Assembly: GCA_019426215.1 (NCBI GenBank) | Contig: CM033408.1 | Coordinates: 6,513,077 to 6,577,076 of the forward strand | Direction of reading: 5' to 3' | Source of the DNA: Buddleja alternifolia | Taxonomy: Eukaryota > Streptophyta > Magnoliopsida > Lamiales > Scrophulariaceae | DNA: 64,000 nt | Shown here: in pieces, positions 22,146 through 31,413 of the stretch | Numbering within the stretch: position 1 is the stretch's first letter | Layout of the letters: the number at the start of each line of letters is the position of its first letter | Notes under the pieces: generated by a model | What the model was told of the DNA's origin: nothing | The model's database searches: none | What the model saw: only the letters and a program-made list of their open reading frames with translations | Made by a program: the position numbers and the translations under genes

Positions 22146-22575
22146 GCTTGTTAGTCTAGTGGTATCAGCTTTCACTTTTTATTTTTATTTCAATTTTAGA
22201 CGAAGAGGGATACCTGATCCGACAAACCACCCGAGCTAATAATTTTTAATCATGAGTCACACAGGCCCTATAAGACTTTAAATAATTAGGATAGAAAAGT
22301 CACAACTTGTGACAATCTGGAATTGAATTTAGGACTTCTCACATGAAAGTGGAAATTGATACCACTAGGCTAATGAGCCTTGAGTCAGTTTCCACTTTCA
22401 TGTTAGAAATCTGGGAAATTGGTTTCAACTTCCCACTTTCACGTGGGAGATCCGCGATTAATTTCAGGTTGTTACAAGTTGTGACTTTTTTTTTCTTATT
22501 TAGAGTTTTATAAGGTTTTTGTGACCCATAATTAAAAATTATCGACCTAAATTTATCTGGACAAGATATCCCCTT
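22146..22575. mobile_element. Cluster of tRNA-derived SINE fragments in both orientations
   Basis: Three pieces of the SINE family seen intact at 27782-27982. A plus-strand head with the A box 'TTAGTCTAGTGGTATCAGC' lies at 22150-22168. A minus-strand near-complete body spans about 22190-22382 (the B box appears reversed near 22320 as 'CTGGAATTGAATTTAG', and the head as 'GATACCACTAGGCTAA' near 22357). A plus-strand body follows at 22390-22575 with the 'TTATAAGG..TTGTGACCCA' region. The first two form an inverted pair. Confidence 0.7.
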
Positions 22576-22856
22576 AATTTAGAATTTTTTTTTAAAAATA
22601 CAATGTAGTTCCTTTTTTTTTTTTTTTTACAGTAAATACAATGTCATTCTTGAGAAACTCTTTCTACAATATTTCTTTAAGCTAAAAACCTAAATGGTGG
22701 AAAATAATGTGAACCAAATAAATACAATCTGGAAAGCTCGCAAAACGACACCGTGTACCAACCAAATACAGAATTTACTCTTCCTAAATTTGGCACTGGG
22801 GAAGAGCCCCACCCACCACTTCGTTTTCTCTCTCAAGAAACACCCAAATTCCAGAG

Positions 22857-22858
<2 letters not shown>

Positions 22859-22886
<28 letters not shown>
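22859..22886. repeat. (CT)n microsatellite in the presumed 5' region of the RING gene
   Basis: Fourteen CT units, followed by a TATATATATC stretch, 420 bp before the start codon of the RING gene. CT-rich tracts are common in plant core promoters and 5' UTRs. A possible 5' UTR donor (GAAG|GTAAAA, near 22970) lies downstream. Confidence 0.8.
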
Positions 22887-22889
<3 letters not shown>

Positions 22890-23304
22890 ATATATCTATA
22901 TGTGTATATATGTTTGTGCATACATACACGATGAATTAGGAGTCCACTATATCCAAATCAGCTAACTGAAGGTAAAACGGAACAGAAAATGGAGAATCAC
23001 TACTCACGAGATAAAAATTCATCGCTTTATGCAGGTTTACAACCTCATATCTCATCTTTTTATTCGCGTTCATACATATATACATACATGCTTATTTTGG
23101 TTGGCTTCTTTTTGATTTCGATCCCCAAATGTTCAAATCTAGGTTTGTAAAACCTGTAATTTTGCTGATTCAAGGTTCAATTTCTAATTTCGGTTTCTGA
23201 GCCCCAATTTTGGAAATTCAATTCTTTATTTTCAAGTCTAGGTCTTTTTGGGGGTTAATTGAAGTGGATTTGTGGAAAATTGAGATTTGGTAGATTTGTT
23301 GGTG

Positions 23305-24552
23305 ATGGATGATGATAATTTGATGGATGTGAATTTCACGGATCTTGATTTGAATCAAGAACCGAGGGACCCACCTTTGCTTAGGGTTACAAGGTATGGT
23401 TCCATGTTGAATGATTTGGAGACTGCTCATGATAGGATAGATGATAGAATTCGGCAGCTGGAGGCTGTTACTGCTCGTGCGAGGCAGCGCCAGAGGTGGC
23501 GCGATTCGCGAAATTCCATGGAAATTAGTTATTTTTCTGGTGAAATGATGGTTGATGTGGGTCAGAGAGGTGGAAATAATACCACAAGCACTGAACAAAG
23601 GACGGCTGAGAGGGGAAAAGGTTGTAAGAGGGATAGTTCTCATTTGGTAGCAAAAGCTTTGCAGATGGATTCTGACGTTAAGAAGGCTAATAAGGAGAGT
23701 GGTAGCTTTTATGACTGTCATATATGCTTGGACTTAGCAAGAGAGCCTGTTTTAACGTGTTGTGGTCACTTGTTTTGTTGGGCATGCTTTTATCAGGTTT
23801 CGTATATCGATTCGACTTGTAAAGAATGTCCAGTTTGTAAGGGAGAGGTATCAGATAGCACTGTAATTCCCATTTATGGGAATGGGGGCAGTGAAAATCC
23901 GGTTTATGAGTTAGAATCTGGATTGAAAATCCCACCGAGGCCTAGAGCCCGACGGGTCGAGAGTGTTAGGCAGCAACATTTAACCCGTGGTTTGTCCCAT
24001 GTTCCTGTTGCAGAAGCACTTAGGCGAATCAGGATTAGTATTGGTGAAATGGGCAATCAAACACAACAACAAGAGATTGGTGGTGGTAATAATAATGTTG
24101 ATGTGGTTTCTCAAGAAGGTCAAAATGCTGAGTCGGGTCGTATAAGGATCCATCAAGTCTCGAGAGTGTTATCAGAAAGTGCTGCTTCACTTTCTTCACT
24201 TTCGTCTGCATTAAGTAATGCAGAAAGGCTAGTTGAAGACCTGGAAACAGTTATTAACAACCGGTTTATACGAAACGATGCTCGTGCTTTATCAGGTGAT
24301 GTTGAGAATCCCTTTACTAGAAATTCAAATGTTATACAATCTAACCACAATCAGGTTTCGGAATCGAATGGAGATATCAATGCTGGATTGCCAATGACCT
24401 CGTCTTCACAATCAAACGATGTTTCTGGTTCGATAGTACGTGTTACGACAATGCCCCGTGCTTCTTCTATCAGAAGAAGAAGCAACATGTCAAGGACTAC
24501 AGATTTAGAAAGTCGAGATTCCCGTGAACCCAGAAGGAGAAGATTGAACTGA
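23305..24552 (+). CDS. C3HC4 RING-type E3 ubiquitin ligase, MUSE1/MUSE2-like
   Basis: Single-exon CDS of 415 aa. ATG 23305 is chosen because it opens the conserved acidic 'DLNQEP' N-terminus; the upstream in-frame codons have no ATG. The RING finger spans residues 138-178: C138, C141, C153, H155, C158, C161, C175, C178, with Trp159 and Pro176 at the positions that contact an E2. Before it is an Arg-rich helix (about 35-70, 'RQRQRWRDSRN'); after it come the RMA-like 'STVIPIYG' segment, an Arg/Pro patch (210-225) and a Ser-rich region. The tail is strongly basic ('SREPRRRRLN'). There is no hydrophobic C-terminal anchor, unlike short RMA ligases. In Arabidopsis the long DLNQEP-RING proteins MUSE1 and MUSE2 promote turnover of immune-receptor partners; that this protein does the same is inference. 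Intact, with no neighbours in an operon sense. Confidence 0.9.
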   Translation: MDDDNLMDVNFTDLDLNQEPRDPPLLRVTRYGSMLNDLETAHDRIDDRIRQLEAVTARARQRQRWRDSRNSMEISYFSGEMMVDVGQRGGNNTTSTEQRTAERGKGCKRDSSHLVAKALQMDSDVKKANKESGSFYDCHICLDLAREPVLTCCGHLFCWACFYQVSYIDSTCKECPVCKGEVSDSTVIPIYGNGGSENPVYELESGLKIPPRPRARRVESVRQQHLTRGLSHVPVAEALRRIRISIGEMGNQTQQQEIGGGNNNVDVVSQEGQNAESGRIRIHQVSRVLSESAASLSSLSSALSNAERLVEDLETVINNRFIRNDARALSGDVENPFTRNSNVIQSNHNQVSESNGDINAGLPMTSSSQSNDVSGSIVRVTTMPRASSIRRRSNMSRTTDLESRDSREPRRRRLN

Positions 24553-24667
24553 CTGATTTAGAAAAATGGTAAAGTTGGTTTTTACTATGCTGAAGTAGAA
24601 TTTGATAACTAGTGCTTAAGATAACTCTTGTTTGTTTTATGTTACCACTTTGACAGCTTTATAAATG

Positions 24668-25045
24668 TTTTATTCTGGTAACTATGTTTGTTTGACAATG
24701 GTTATACTTTCCAGAAGAAAGATATATAATTCCTGTTACGAATGATGATTATTAAACTGCCACATGACACCTTTCCCCGTCTAACCACAGACCAAATGGC
24801 TGAACATGAACTTTCTTCTTTATGAACGTAGCTGGTGTGCTACATTTATGATTTCCGTTTTTATTCTGGTAACTATGTTTGACAGTGGTTATACTTTCCA
24901 AAAGAAAGATGTATAATTCCTGGTACGAATGATGATTATTAAGCTGCCACATGACACCTTTCCTCGTGTAACCAGAGACCAAATGGCTGAACATGAACAT
25001 TCTTTTTTATGAACGAAGCTGGTGTCGATATTTATGATTTCTGTT
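24668..25045. repeat. Tandem duplication, about 191-bp unit, just 3' of the RING gene
   Basis: 'TTTTATTCTGGTAACTATG' starts at 24668 and again at 24859. The units stay closely similar through 'GCCACATGACACC' and 'ATGGCTGAACATGAAC' to about 25045. It lies 115 bp after the stop codon and may be within the transcribed 3' region. Confidence 0.85.
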
Positions 25046-26011
25046 GTGGTTTGTGTTTGGATGAATACTGAATATGTTTTGGTTGCATATTATGTATTGA
25101 ATGGTTGTCTGGTTTGATTATTTAGAATGGATCGTCCTTTTTCCTCTTATTCGTTTTCTTTTTCTGGGTTCGTTGTTATTGCCGTTCACTGCACTAACAC
25201 GAGGCGTTAAAAGATTGGGGTTTCTTTTAAGTTTCCTTCTCTTTCTTACCATCCCAATCATCTTTCCAAGAATCCTATCAGTGCTACTGCTTAATAAGCC
25301 TGCCTTTAATTGCTCTCTGTCTCTTGTGTTTTGGTGATTGGGGAGATTAAGATAGATTTCTACCTGCTTAGTTTCTTTTCGAGTAGAAAAATAACCAAAA
25401 AATAACTGTAGTAGCCCAATGTAGGTGTTATGTTCTTTCGGTTTTACGGATATTAAACATTCTTGAAAAAGAAGGATTCGAGTTAGTTTGAAATTATGGG
25501 CTTTAATTTTAGTCAATTTAGAAAAAATGGTATATATTGTTTATTGAGATGGGAGGATATGAAGTACCTACTACGATGTCTTTTTTGTAATTTAAATACC
25601 TACTACATTAGCTTCCCCATATTTTTGTTCCATTTTAAGGGAGCTACTGGAGCTGTAAAATTCGCGATTATGAGTTTTATTATGGGCTACCATGCGTCAA
25701 CTTCTAATGCTCGACTCAATGAGGCTTAGGATTTTGTCTAGCGTGTTGGTGGAACAGTGGAAATTAAGTTGGGTTAAATGTTCCAGCATGTTTTCTTTAT
25801 ATTTGCTGGATAGTCATTAAGGGTTTTACCTTAACTTTTCAATTATTGAAAAGAAATAAACGAAACGTATTGTGTGTTTTTTTTTTTTAATTTTGGTTAC
25901 AAACGTATTGCTCTTTTACTTACTGATTGCGCTATATTTTCTGTCCCATATATTGTTATTGGAGTTGATAAGAAATTAGAGTGGATATAGAATAACAAAG
26001 GGAACATTACG
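25046..26011. other. Intergenic, no gene seen
   Basis: Contains overlapping short frames on both strands (about 25101-25516) that are hydrophobic because of T-rich codons; no family recognised. Confidence 0.5.
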
Positions 26012-26212
26012 TACAGATGCCTCACTTATTGTGTAATTATCAAAAAAAATTCCTCACTTATTGGAAATTATAATTACATGCCTCATGTCTAAGGCATTTC
26101 TTATAATTCCATGCTCTGTATATTTAAATATTCTTACAATTTTAACCCATGTAAATCTTATAATCGATCCATTGAGGGGATGTGTTAGTAATTTTTAATA
26201 AGTGAGGGGGGT
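26012..26212. mobile_element. Probable MITE with CCTCACTTATT termini
   Basis: Left end TACAGATGCCTCACTTATT and right end AATAAGTGAGGGGGGTA are imperfect inverted repeats about 200 bp apart. A 'CCTCACTTATT' copy also recurs at 26052. TSD not convincing (perhaps TA). Confidence 0.45.
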
Positions 26213-26213
26213 A

Positions 26214-26740
26214 TTTTTTTTTTTTAGGGAAAAGCAGTCATGCTATTTCATTTAATGAAAAATTTACAGCGTCAATAACAATACAAATTAGATTATCTCT
26301 AATGATGTAGTATTAACAATTGAAGCACCGAATATCAAGATTTATCAAGATAATAAATCTTAAAATCTAATGAACGAATCCAAGAAAACTCTTGCACAAA
26401 AGACGATTCTTATTTAAGAGAGATAAGATTCTCATTCGAGAGAGAAAATAAATTTTCATATTACATAGAAAATAAAAAATTAAACAAAATATCTATAACA
26501 TAATATAAAATATAATGTATCGTTCGTTTTCATCTTGTCAGATTTATCTCTGTCTCATTAGATCTATATTTGTTTCATCACATTTGAAGTTGGGATACAC
26601 AATTTGAAGGATAATGTTCCAACTCAATTCGTCGACGATGGTGGTAATATCAACAGTGATGGAAGCAATTGTTTTACGTAGTCATTATCAATGGAGAAGA
26701 AAAGAAAAAAAATGGTGAGGGATTTGGGAGAAGGGGAGGG
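26214..26740 (-). repeat. Dispersed repeat, copy 1 (inverted relative to 40440-41010)
   Basis: Starts with a T-run (26214-26225) and runs through 'CATTTAATGAAAAATTTACAGCG', here split as CATTTAATGAAAAA and TTTACAGCG, then 'CTCATTCGAGAGAGAAAA' and a 'TCGTCGACGATGGTGGTAA' block. The reverse complement aligns along its length with 40440-41010. The plus strand of copy 2 ends in a T/A homopolymer. Class unknown: possibly a retroposed transcript or non-autonomous element. Confidence 0.5.
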
Positions 26741-27043
26741 GGGAGATCCTATGCTCCTTTAAGTATTCGATATGTTTGGCTTACATTCAATTGATTTAAT
26801 CATTGTTTCATACATCTTATGACTTCCTGAAACAACGACAAATCAATCAACTAAAATAAATTATTTTAAAATGTGATTATGCAAAAATTAAGAGCTATAA
26901 AGTGGGAAACTGAAAACCTAAGGAAGGGTTCTGCCAAAACGAATTTTAATATTGTTGGTGCAAATATGAACTCTTTTTGTAACTTATTAAAAAATACAAA
27001 AGATATATTTTTTCTTCCTGGTCTATTATTATATCAATCAATT

Positions 27044-27339
27044 AGGGATGTAAGTTGAGCTGAGCCGGCTCACGAGTTTGGTGAGACTCAAGCCTATTTG
27101 TGTCTGCAAAAAGTCGCGAGCTTCATAATTTTTATATATATTTATTTTTATATTATTATTTTTTTTTTTTTTGGTGAGCCTATTATTTTTTATATTATAA
27201 ATATTAATTATATATATTAAATATTATAAATATTTAATATTTAGGCTCGAGCTCGCAGGCTCAGGCTCAGGCTCGACCTCGAGCTCGAGCCTGGCAAAAT
27301 CGCCAAGCTCGGCTCGAGGTCGACTCATTTACACCCCTA
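27044..27339. mobile_element. GAGCTC-rich TIR element with perfect 9-bp TSD
   Basis: Left end AGGGATGTAAGTTGAGCTG and right end GACTCATTTACACCCCTA are inverted repeats. Flanks are perfect CAATCAATT at 27035-27043 and 27340-27348. The inside is two arms of GAGCTC/GGCTCGAG repeats round an AT-only core. A 9-bp TSD fits the Mutator superfamily. This 'AGGGGTGTAAA...GAGCTCGAG' type is common in plant genomes. Confidence 0.85.
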
Positions 27340-27348
27340 CAATCAATT

Positions 27349-27768
27349 GAGTCGTGTACAGTGTACTGCTACTACAACCATTTTCAACAAGCACATCTAG
27401 ATTTGCATAGCATCCAGATTACAATTATAGAAGGTATGATTCTATTCATTCAATACACTACAAAAGTTTTTATCAAAAAAAATACACTACAAAAGTCATT
27501 TATTAAATAATGTCACAGATTCTTTCTAAGTTTTTTAATTTTAATTGGTTTACAATTATTTAATTATTGAAAAAATAGAGGGAAAACTAGTATACTTTAA
27601 CACTATAACATAATCGAGTATTTGAAAGAAGTTATTTTTTCAAATTTATAACTAATTGATGATTCAGACGAATCAATTTATTTTAAATTAGTCATTTAAA
27701 TAATTTATAGTGAAAAGAATAATCTAAACTAAACAGTGCCTAAATAGTGATTCTGGAGATCATAATAC
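27349..27768. other. Intergenic, no gene seen
   Basis: AT-rich with a short near-duplicate 'AATACACTACAAAAGT' at about 27461 and 27482. Nothing else noted. Confidence 0.5.
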
Positions 27769-27781
27769 AATCTAAAACATA

Positions 27782-27982
27782 GCTTCTTTTTTTTTATTTA
27801 ATTCTGAACGAAAGGATACCCTGACTCGACAAACTCGGGGCCGATAGTTTTTAAACAATGGGTCATACAGACCCTATAAGACTCCAAATAAGGAGAGAAA
27901 AGTCATATGATAGCCTAGAATTGAACCCAAGATCTTCCACATAAAAGTGAAAGCTGATACCACTAGACTAACAAGCCTTGGT
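27782..27982 (-). mobile_element. tRNA-derived SINE with 13-bp TSD
   Basis: 201 bp on the minus strand. Read from 27982 it starts with an RNA polymerase III A box (TTAGTCTAGTGGTATCAGC), then a B box (GGGTTCAATTCTAGG), then body, and ends in an A-rich tail seen on the plus strand as T9 at 27787-27795. Perfect direct repeats AATCTAAAACATA flank it at 27769-27781 and 27983-27995. Tail plus long TSD show LINE-type retroposition. It is not a working tRNA gene. Confidence 0.9.
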
Positions 27983-28053
27983 AATCTAAAACATATCTAA
28001 AATTCTGAATTTCATTATCTAGTTTATTATAGGCCTTGAATTGAAGGAAGAAA

Positions 28054-28303
28054 TTTTGAAGATCATGGCCCATTAGAGAAAAGATTGACGGCCCATCCCA
28101 TTAACTTTACGTCATTTTCCGAAGTAAAAAGTTGCCGATTTTCAATTTAAATTACCTAGAAGGGTATCATCTTTTTGTTTTTGTTTTTTTGAAGATCATG
28201 GCCCATTAAAGAAAAGATTGACGGCCCATCCCATTAACTTTACGTCATTTTCCAAAGTAAAAAGTTGCCTATTTTCAATTAAAATTACCTAGAAGGGTAT
28301 CAA
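28054..28303. repeat. Tandem duplication (133-bp period) with GGCCCA and TTACGTCA motifs
   Basis: The block 'GAAGATCATGGCCCATTA' begins at 28058 and 28191. Each copy has two GGCCCA motifs (GGCCCATTA, GGCCCATCC) and one TTACGTCATTTTCC, all typical of plant proximal promoters, yet no gene follows. Confidence 0.85.
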
Positions 28304-28589
28304 TAAGTGGAATTCAAAGTGGTTTGATGTAAAGTATTTTACTAATCTTTTAATGTTGTCATAACGATTGTCTTAGGTAATAACTCATGATTCACTTGAA
28401 CGATATGCACGCAAATACGAAATTATTTTTCGTTCACATGGAAAAAACCAACAACGATGAATTGTCGTGTTAACCCCACGAGTCGCATGTGCAATAATTT
28501 ATTATATTATTGTTGTTGTTGGTGAAAGAAATAGCAATGTGTCTCTCACATGAAGTATGCTTACTGATATAACAAAGAATGTATAATTA

Positions 28590-29090
28590 TATATTGCAGA
28601 AGGAACCCCGGACCTATTTGCATATTGGTCCATCATATAATTGTACGAGGGTCCCTACATATCATATTATTTGCGTATAAGGACAAGATCCACGTGCTTT
28701 TAAGTGGATCGGGTCAGGTCTACGACCCTAGATCTGAACCGGTCATAGGTGATACATGTTATCATCGGAACGACTCACCTGTCACTGTCTAAACCGTACA
28801 GGCGGTATATCTATAAATACCCCCCTCTCAACACATGACTGGGGTTCACAATCTGAATTGAGCTATCTCTTAGCTTAGCATTGTATTTCATGATATCTTT
28901 GCTATTGACTTAAAGGTAAGTTCCCTTCAAATAAATACGTATTAATTACTTGAACTACGTTAGATTTGATCCTCAAGTAAATACGTAGGCAACTTAGTCA
29001 TTATTGAGTGTATTCAATAATCTCAATTCGTCACTTCGTGTTGTTTTACGAGCCAACCCAGACTGAGATAGTTTGATCCCAAAATCGACC
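28590..29090 (+). repeat. Possible LTR or promoter fragment
   Basis: GC-richer than its surroundings. Has a TATA-like 'TATCTATAAATACCCCCC' near 28808, followed by a leader-like stretch and a GTAAGT-like donor near 28915. It resembles the promoter half of a Ty3-gypsy LTR but I could not find matching ends or a TSD. Confidence 0.35.
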
Positions 29091-29169
29091 TGAATCACTT
29101 AAATTCCACATGAGAACCACGTCTCGAAAATATATTTTGGTTCTGATTTTATCTTAATCTTTTCATTGA

Positions 29170-30045
29170 ACTTCTGTTTGGTTTCAATGAGAAAAATATC
29201 AACGACGACGTCTACCTTACTTCACATGAGAATTGCTTGGTTTCCCTTCCCTTTGTTCTTTCCGTTTACTTTTTGTTTGGTCCTTGGATTTCATAAGAAA
29301 ATCACGAGAAAAAAAATGTCTACCTCACTTCACATGAAAATTTTGTCTTAAAGAACTCCCGGCCCTGATTTTCACTGTTTCTTTTTGTGGGGGAATTTTC
29401 TATAAATTGGGAAATAGAATACGAATCGATATGATAAATTTGATACATGGTTTCGAAACAGGTACAAATCGTTTTTCTTAAAGTAAGACTTGCCCCCACT
29501 ACTTGTTTGCTACCGGGTTTACATGACAAATTACTTCTAGGATACAACAAAACTATACGAGACCTACGAATAGCAATTCCGAAAGTGTCCCTTCAAGAAC
29601 ATCGTGACATAAAAGAAAACATAGGAGAATTCTACATTTCTTACGATAATATTGTGACATCAATATTGGTGTTTAAAGAGAGATATTTTACAATCAACAT
29701 GTTGTTCCAAAACACATCCCTTAATTAAAAAAGATCACAACATTTGATAAACATCTATCCTAAAATATATGACTATTAGATATGACCACTCAGACATATC
29801 TTTTAATTAATAATATTTTTCTAATATAATAATAAAAAATCCAACACTTTTGATTTTACTTCCATCTAGTTCTTGAATTTCAGTGAAACGAAAATGTCTA
29901 CCTCACTTCACATGAAAATTGCATCTCTCGACCATCTTTTGGCTCTTCTTTCACTTATTTTTACCCTTTACTTTTTATTTGATCCTTGAATATAAGTAAG
30001 AAAAAAGCTAATGAAAATGTCTTACCTCACATCACATGATAATAC
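29170..30045. repeat. Four scattered copies of a short repeat
   Basis: The text 'TCTACCTCACTTCACATGA' or close variants, each preceded by a 'GTTTGGTCCTTGRATTT'-like stretch, occurs at about 29209, 29320, 29894 and 30022. No coding sense. Confidence 0.6.
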
Positions 30046-30842
30046 TTTATGCTTTAACTTTTTGACTCTTTTAATTTTTCCTCATCAAAAATCTATTTTC
30101 CATAGTCAAAACATAGCCTCAATCAACTTTTTTATCCACCAAAAAAGGCCTAAGTGTTAGAAAATAAGAGTAATGGACTAATGGGGCAAGTTTGAAAAGT
30201 TCTTTGTGGGACAACATTAAAGCAAACGGTCATGCAATCACTCATACAATAATTGCATATGAGAACAGCCCTTGGCTCCATAACTATAGATATATATATA
30301 TATACACATACATGTATGTGTCTATTTATGCCCACAAATTGGCCGAGAAATGGGGTAATATGCACAGCTATTTTCATGCCAATGATTGCAATTGCTGGAG
30401 ACTTGTCCCTTCATACTGTACCCCGGTTGGTCCCATGAATTCATGACTACACATTAGTATCTAGATATACACATTATTGCCATTTTACTATTTGAAATTT
30501 CTAATCTAACCAATTCAATTTTGTCAGTGCAATTACATATAAGATAATTGCTAGATTGAATTTCTTGATTTAATCAGATATTATATAAATATTCACACTA
30601 ATTCAAAGTACCTACAAATTAGGGTTATTTTCTAGCAACAGGTAATAAATACTTAAATATAAATGATCATATACAAATCAGTTTAATTATTAAATTATGA
30701 AAATTACCCCAACATTTAATGAGAATCACATATGCGTCCATGGGTTGTGCAATTTAGATTGGGTTGGTTCAGGAATCGATGACTCAAACGATGTTGAACG
30801 TGGATTATATCTATGTGGTAGCAAAGAATCGTAACTTGTCAA

Positions 30843-31312
30843 TTAGACACCCATATACTATGAAAACATCTATAAATACTTTATTTCAGAGTACTAATAA
30901 AGTATTGTATGTTATCTAGTGTTCTGCTCTCTACTTAACATCACATTTGAACCTTGATTACTTTTACTGACTTAACCTCCAGAGGATGCATAGTGGGATA
31001 AATATCAGTTTGCAAACTTAAAATAATATCCCTAATGTACATTATACTATTTCTGATACATATATATACTACTAAAAATTAGACACCCATATACTAAGAA
31101 AACATCTATAAATACTCTAATTCAGAGTAGTAATAAAGTAATATATGTTATCTAGTGTTATGCTCTCTACTTAACATTGCATTGGAACCTTGATTACTGT
31201 TACTGACCTGACCGCCAGAGGATGCATAGTGGGATAACTATCAGTTTGCAAGCTTAAAATAATATCCCTAATGTAGATTATACTATTTCTGGGTCCTGAT
31301 GCATATATATAC
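30843..31312. repeat. Tandem duplication, about 236-bp unit, LTR-like
   Basis: Unit from 'TTAGACACCCATATACTA' (30843 and 31079) to 'CCCTAATGTASATTATAC'. Each unit has a TATA-like 'CATCTATAAATACT' followed by 'TGTTATCTAGTGTTNTGC', a possible promoter plus leader. Both copies are about 90% alike by eye. Confidence 0.8.
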
Positions 31313-31413
31313 CAAAAAATCTTGTGATACTTTCATGAAATTTCATTATACTATTTATGATTTTTTTGTGCAGTAGCAATTAGAACTAAGGATGCGATTT
31401 CAAGGAAAAAAGG

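Noticed and set aside
22690..22965. Frames over the CT microsatellite upstream of the RING gene
   Set aside because: They follow the dinucleotide repeat on both strands; no domain, and this is the presumed promoter or 5' UTR.
25101..25516. Hydrophobic plus-strand frame and basic minus-strand frame
   Set aside because: Compositional (T-rich) artefacts overlapping each other; no family recognised and no splice context.
27940..27982. A tRNA gene on the minus strand
   Set aside because: A and B boxes are present but no cloverleaf can be drawn; A-rich tail and 13-bp TSD show a SINE.
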